DNA from: Bacteroidota bacterium
Lineage (GTDB): Bacteria; Bacteroidota; Ignavibacteria; Ignavibacteriales; Ignavibacteriaceae
Length of the DNA: 8,019 nucleotides
Direction of reading: 5' to 3'
Assembly: GCA_021796135.1 (NCBI GenBank)
Contig: JAJYOQ010000176.1
Location: 1 to 8,019 of the forward strand
The notes below the pieces were generated by a model. It did no database searches and was not told the DNA's origin. It saw only the letters and a program-made list of their open reading frames with translations. Positions 6,355 through 8,019 of this stretch are shown here, in pieces. Numbering within the stretch: the stretch's first letter is position 1; each line of letters starts with the position of its first letter. The position numbers and the translations under genes are program-made.

Positions 6355-6732
6355 ATGAAAAAATTATTTTTTATTATTGTACCACTTATCGTAATGCAAG
6401 CTTGCAATATCAATGAACCAGATCATTCAATGATTAGTCCTCTCACAGCATTCAAAGTTGATAGCTTAAAAATAAATGGTAAACAAGTTACTGCAATCGT
6501 TACCTATACAATAGGAACACCTTGCTGGTATTATTACAAAACCGAAAGAAATAATGATGATAATGTTTTTACTTCAAAGGTTTTTGGTAAATACGAAGGA
6601 GAGACTTGTGTGCAAGTTGTAAGTTCATTAAAGCATACTGAACAAATCATTTTTTTAACTTCTGGTACTAAGGACTTAAGATTTTGGCAAAATGATTCAA
6701 CTTATTTGGACACAACAATTACTATACAATAA
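6355..6732 (+). CDS. Cassette G, gene 1: small lipoprotein of unknown function
   Basis: The product is about 125 residues. The N-terminus MKKLFFIIVPLIVMQAC looks like a lipoprotein signal with the acylated Cys at residue 17. The -3 to -1 residues MQA are a loose lipobox, acceptable in Bacteroidota but not ideal. The mature domain is beta-rich and polar, with two further cysteines in TPCWYYY and ETCVQV that could form a disulfide. I recognise no family. The frame is open from an ATG at 6319, but that codon overlaps the R' region of the preceding attC and would put polar residues ahead of the signal sequence, so 6355 is preferred. The second gene of this cassette starts 5-14 bases after the stop, so the two are probably co-transcribed. 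Confidence 0.78.
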   Translation: MKKLFFIIVPLIVMQACNINEPDHSMISPLTAFKVDSLKINGKQVTAIVTYTIGTPCWYYYKTERNNDDNVFTSKVFGKYEGETCVQVVSSLKHTEQIIFLTSGTKDLRFWQNDSTYLDTTITIQ

Positions 6733-6746
6733 TTATAGTGAGCATT

Positions 6747-7076
6747 ATGAGTATATATGATTTAAATTGGTCAAATGAAGAGAAAAAAGTTGCAAGGAAA
6801 GCCTTTGATAATGCCTACCAAAGAGAAATGGATAACATAAAGTCTTTATTGCTTAACAAAGTTTCACAGATAAATACTAATGCAGATATTTGGGCTATTG
6901 AGGATTTCTTATCAGAAAAAAGAAAGATTATTGATTTGAAATACGATTACAGATATTCACAACTTATTATAGTTTTTAGCAGACTACTAAGCGAAGGATA
7001 TTTGAATGAAGAAGATATTTCTCAACTATCTGAGGAAAAAAGAAATTCTATAAAAAAGTTATCTAAGAATATATAA
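6747..7076 (+). CDS. Cassette G, gene 2: fluorescence recovery protein (FRP)-like protein
   Basis: The 109-residue product, all-helical in character, closely recalls the FRP family. In cyanobacteria FRP is a dimer that binds activated orange carotenoid protein (OCP) and speeds its return to the orange, non-quenching state. Matching signatures in order are: WS at 8-9, FDNAYQRE at 20-27, IW..EDFLSEKR at 48-59, ID.KYDYRYS at 62-71, VF..L..EG at 76-84, and EEK...IKKL near the C-terminus. Compared from memory with Synechocystis FRP, the functional residues W50, D54 and R60 correspond to W49, D53 and R59 here, while H53 is replaced by E52. The length equals the 109-residue active form. There is no signal peptide, so it is cytoplasmic, unlike its lipoprotein neighbour. 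A GTG at 6738 could add three residues, but ATG at 6747 fits the family better. No OCP gene is in the window, so the partner is unknown. Confidence 0.82.
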   Translation: MSIYDLNWSNEEKKVARKAFDNAYQREMDNIKSLLLNKVSQINTNADIWAIEDFLSEKRKIIDLKYDYRYSQLIIVFSRLLSEGYLNEEDISQLSEEKRNSIKKLSKNI

Positions 7077-7082
7077 GATGCA

Positions 7083-7190
7083 ATATAACCAGTGGCTCAA
7101 GGCGATAGCGTTTTCGCATTTGGTAGTTGTGTAATTATAAAGTTGCTTTGTAAAAAAAATATTGCTTGCTAGGTTAAAAGTTACATGAGA
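7083..7190 (+). repeat. Truncated attC of cassette G (left half only)
   Basis: R'' ATATAAC is at 7083-7089, and with its flank TGCAATATAAC it is the exact reverse complement of the cassette start GTTATATTGCA (11 nt). The left arm keeps the array's shared motifs: GGCTCAAGGCGATAGCG, then TTTTCGC, then TTGTGTAATTATAAAG as in cassette B. No right arm or GCAACGCC-GTTATAY end follows. The end at 7190 is approximate. Confidence 0.7.
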
Positions 7191-7270
7191 ATACATTTAA
7201 TGCTACTCAACTTTTGAATTTCCTAAGGGCATGTTTTATCAAAGTGTTTATGTGGGCATCATGAAAAATT

Positions 7271-7331
7271 TAGTCGTCGTCTTTTCAGAAATTTATTTAG
7301 CAAATAAATGTAGTCGGATATTTCAGAAATT
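7271..7331 (+). repeat. Imperfect direct repeat flanking a palindrome
   Basis: Two copies of TAGTCG-(4 to 6 nt)-TTTCAGAAATT lie at 7271-7293 and 7311-7331. An 8-bp perfect inverted repeat with a 3-base loop (7291-7309) overlaps the end of the first copy. The role is unknown; the pattern resembles arm-type sites near attachment sites. Confidence 0.55.
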
Positions 7332-7379
7332 GTTCTTTTTACTGAAAAAAAATATTAACTTGTTATACACTAATTAACT

Positions 7380-7451
7380 GATCACAAATCTAAATAAGCA
7401 AATTACCGTACAAAATTTTTGTTGTCATTGTGTACTTAAAATTTGTTGATC
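7380..7451. repeat. Nested inverted repeat upstream of the tRNA fragment
   Basis: The outer arms GATCACAAAT (7380-7389) and ATTTGTTGATC (7441-7451) pair with one unpaired base. The inner arms GTACA (7408-7412) and TGTAC (7431-7435) pair perfectly. No T-run follows, so it does not look like a Rho-independent terminator. Confidence 0.45.
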
Positions 7452-7500
7452 TATCATTCGAAATCGCAATTTTTACACTGACTTTAATGAAGATTAGACA

Positions 7501-7552
7501 TTCAGGAGCTAGTTGGTGCAAGCCAGTGCAGGTTCGAGTCCTGTTCCGGGCA
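7501..7552 (+). tRNA. 3' half of tRNA-Leu(CAG), probable attR remnant
   Basis: Reading along: anticodon loop TTCAGGA (7501-7507, anticodon CAG at 7503-7505) and 3' anticodon stem GCTAG (7508-7512). A class II variable arm follows with stem TGGT/GCCA and loop GCAA (7514-7525). The T stem-loop is GCAGG-TTCGAGT-CCTGT (7528-7544), then the 3' acceptor strand TCCGGGC (7545-7551) and discriminator A at 7552, as in tRNA-Leu. CCA is not encoded. The D arm, 5' acceptor (expected GCCCGGA) and 5' anticodon stem (expected CTAGC) are absent; the bases before the loop read GATTAGACA. So it cannot make a tRNA by itself. The break exactly at the anticodon loop fits the known preference of tyrosine integrases for tRNA anticodon arms. 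The complete tRNA-Leu is predicted at the other end of the inserted island. Confidence 0.85.
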
Positions 7553-7554
7553 CA

Positions 7555-8019
7555 ATGAAGAATATTTCGACCGAAAATAAATCCCTTGATTTGGCCTTTC
7601 GCAATGCAGTAAAATTCACAAAGTCCCACTACGAAAACTTTCCGATTGTCTCGCACTTCTTACCCAAAGTATTAAGAAAACATGTTGCAGTCGTTTATCA
7701 ATTCGCACGTCAAGCAGACGATATTGCGGATGAAGGAAGTGCGAATATAGATTTGCGAATTGAGAATTTGGAACGATATGAAGAACATTTGAAAAACTGC
7801 ATTGCCGGAAAATTCGGAAACGACTTCTGGTGCGCACTCAACAATACAATCGCAGAATTTAACCTCACACCAAAAAATTTCTTCGATTTGCTGAAGGCAT
7901 TTAAGCAAGACGTGATTAAAACTCGCTATGATTCGTTCAATGAGGTATTAAATTACTGCGAGCATTCGGCTAATCCGGTTGGAAGAATCATTTTGGAATT
8001 TTTCGGCATAAGAGAAACG
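7555..8019 (+). CDS. hpnC: Squalene/hydroxysqualene synthase HpnC, partial (C-terminus beyond window)
   Basis: The frame is open to the right edge (155 codons) and belongs to the trans-isoprenyl diphosphate (squalene/phytoene) synthase family. HpnC-type features are HYENFP at residues 25-30, the first aspartate-rich motif QADDIADE at 53-60 (Mg-diphosphate binding), DVIKTRYDSF at 119-128, and YCEHSANPVGR at 134-144. The second aspartate-rich motif lies beyond the window, consistent with about half of a 270-300 residue enzyme. HpnC works with HpnD, converting presqualene diphosphate to hydroxysqualene on the way to squalene and hopanoids. The only Met is the first codon, two bases after the tRNA discriminator; an in-frame TAG at 7510 limits any earlier start, and no Shine-Dalgarno sequence exists apart from tRNA bases. 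It is presumably a core gene outside the island. Assignment to HpnC rather than another family member is by motif memory. Confidence 0.87.
   Translation, partial: MKNISTENKSLDLAFRNAVKFTKSHYENFPIVSHFLPKVLRKHVAVVYQFARQADDIADEGSANIDLRIENLERYEEHLKNCIAGKFGNDFWCALNNTIAEFNLTPKNFFDLLKAFKQDVIKTRYDSFNEVLNYCEHSANPVGRIILEFFGIRET

Larger units (their letters stand above)
1..7190 (+). mobile_element. Integron gene-cassette array (distal part, no integrase gene in the window)
   Basis: Nine attC-like sites, eight complete and one truncated, separate single genes or a gene pair, all on the + strand. Cutting at G|TT of each core site gives cassettes ending at 790, 1772, 2506, 3299, 4033, 4826, 5457 and 6324, then a last one without a clear end. 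Cassettes B, C, D, F and G start with bases that are the reverse complement of their own R'' box over 9-12 nt, which is the signature of units excised as circles by an integron integrase. Genes start soon after the core site and stop at or just before R'', as is typical of cassettes. No intI or attI is visible; because the array ends here at its truncated side, both would be expected to the left. The right limit near 7190 is approximate, being where attC similarity fades. The mechanism is known for integrons; its application here rests on sequence pattern alone. Confidence 0.85.
7191..7500. other. Gene-free stretch between the last cassette and the tRNA fragment
   Basis: I find no convincing gene on either strand in about 310 bases; open frames are short and lack start signals. 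It holds an imperfect direct repeat (TAGTCG...TTTCAGAAATT at 7271-7293 and 7311-7331). Between those copies is a perfect inverted repeat, ATTTATTT-AGC-AAATAAAT (7291-7309). A nested inverted repeat also occurs: GATCACAAAT at 7380-7389 with ATTTGTTGATC at 7441-7451, and inside it GTACA at 7408-7412 with TGTAC at 7431-7435. Such clustered repeats beside an integration site could be recombinase binding sites, but that is inference. Confidence 0.6.

Noticed and set aside
6222..6413. Minus-strand open frame across the cassette F attC
   Set aside because: It crosses a recombination site and the start of the lipoprotein gene; no supporting signal.
6738..6746. GTG start for the FRP-like gene
   Set aside because: It adds only three residues; the ATG at 6747 gives the 109-residue length of the family. 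It remains possible.
7362..7368. GTTATAC as the missing R' of the last attC
   Set aside because: It lacks the GCAACGCC-like bases before it and has no right arm; the site would be 286 bp. Probably chance in AT-rich DNA.
7090..7552. A tRNA-Leu interrupted by a group I intron, since the break is in the anticodon loop
   Set aside because: No 5' tRNA half and no intron core elements are seen in the preceding sequence; an integration scar explains the single half better.
7390..7908. Minus-strand open frames of 73-88 codons over the tRNA fragment and hpnC
   Set aside because: They overlap a strongly conserved + strand gene and the tRNA fragment, and their products look like antisense shadows.
6747..8019. 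A carotenoid pathway linking the FRP-like gene with the squalene/phytoene-family gene
   Set aside because: The hpnC gene lies outside the array beyond the tRNA scar and its motifs fit HpnC rather than phytoene synthase; the proximity looks accidental.
1..8019. Integron integrase, attI or orange carotenoid protein gene in the window
   Set aside because: No open frame on either strand resembles a tyrosine recombinase or OCP.

Overview
This window reads as the distal end of an integron gene-cassette array in an AT-rich member of the Bacteroidota or a related FCB-group lineage. The evidence for the lineage is indirect: several predicted outer-membrane beta-barrel proteins have signal peptides ending in AQ or SQ, most genes lack a Shine-Dalgarno sequence, codon use is AT-rich, and the flanking gene is an hpnC-type squalene/hydroxysqualene synthase. 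No integron integrase gene is present, so within the window this is an array without intI; the integrase may lie to the left.

Layout. From position 1 to about 7190, every gene is on the + strand and each is followed by an attC-like recombination site of 121-214 bp. Each site runs from an inverse core (R'': GTATAAC, ATATAAC, ACCTAAC or GCCTAAC) to a core site (R': GTTATAC, GTTATAT, GTTAGGT or GTTATGC). The cassettes, cut at G|TT, are A (left end outside the window, to 790; two-helix membrane protein), B (791-1772; six-helix membrane protein), C (1773-2506; secreted/OMP), D (2507-3299; OMP), C' (3300-4033) and D' (4034-4826), which repeat C and D almost exactly, E (4827-5457; secreted CARDB-like protein), F (5458-6324; PorT-like OMP) and G (6325 to about 7190; a lipoprotein gene plus a gene resembling the cyanobacterial fluorescence recovery protein, FRP). 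Cassettes B, C, D, F and G each begin with bases that are the reverse complement of their own R'' over 9-12 nt. That is expected for cassettes that moved as intact circles. Cassette E breaks this rule.

The attC of cassette G has its left half but no recognisable right half. About 310 bp of gene-free, repeat-containing sequence follows. Then comes the 3' half of a tRNA-Leu(CAG), from the anticodon loop to the discriminator base, with no 5' half nearby. I read this as the displaced 3' fragment (attR) left by a tyrosine-recombinase island that entered tRNA-Leu. Two bases after it begins the presumed core-genome gene hpnC, which runs off the right edge.

How the genes work together: as cassette cargo they are probably independent rather than a pathway. 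Their common theme is the cell envelope, since every distinct cassette gene except the FRP-like one is predicted to be membrane, secreted, lipoprotein or outer-membrane. The most unusual items are the FRP-like protein in a cassette, the tandem two-cassette duplication, a 44-nt hairpin-bearing block shared by two otherwise different attC sites, and the half tRNA beside a possibly leaderless hpnC.
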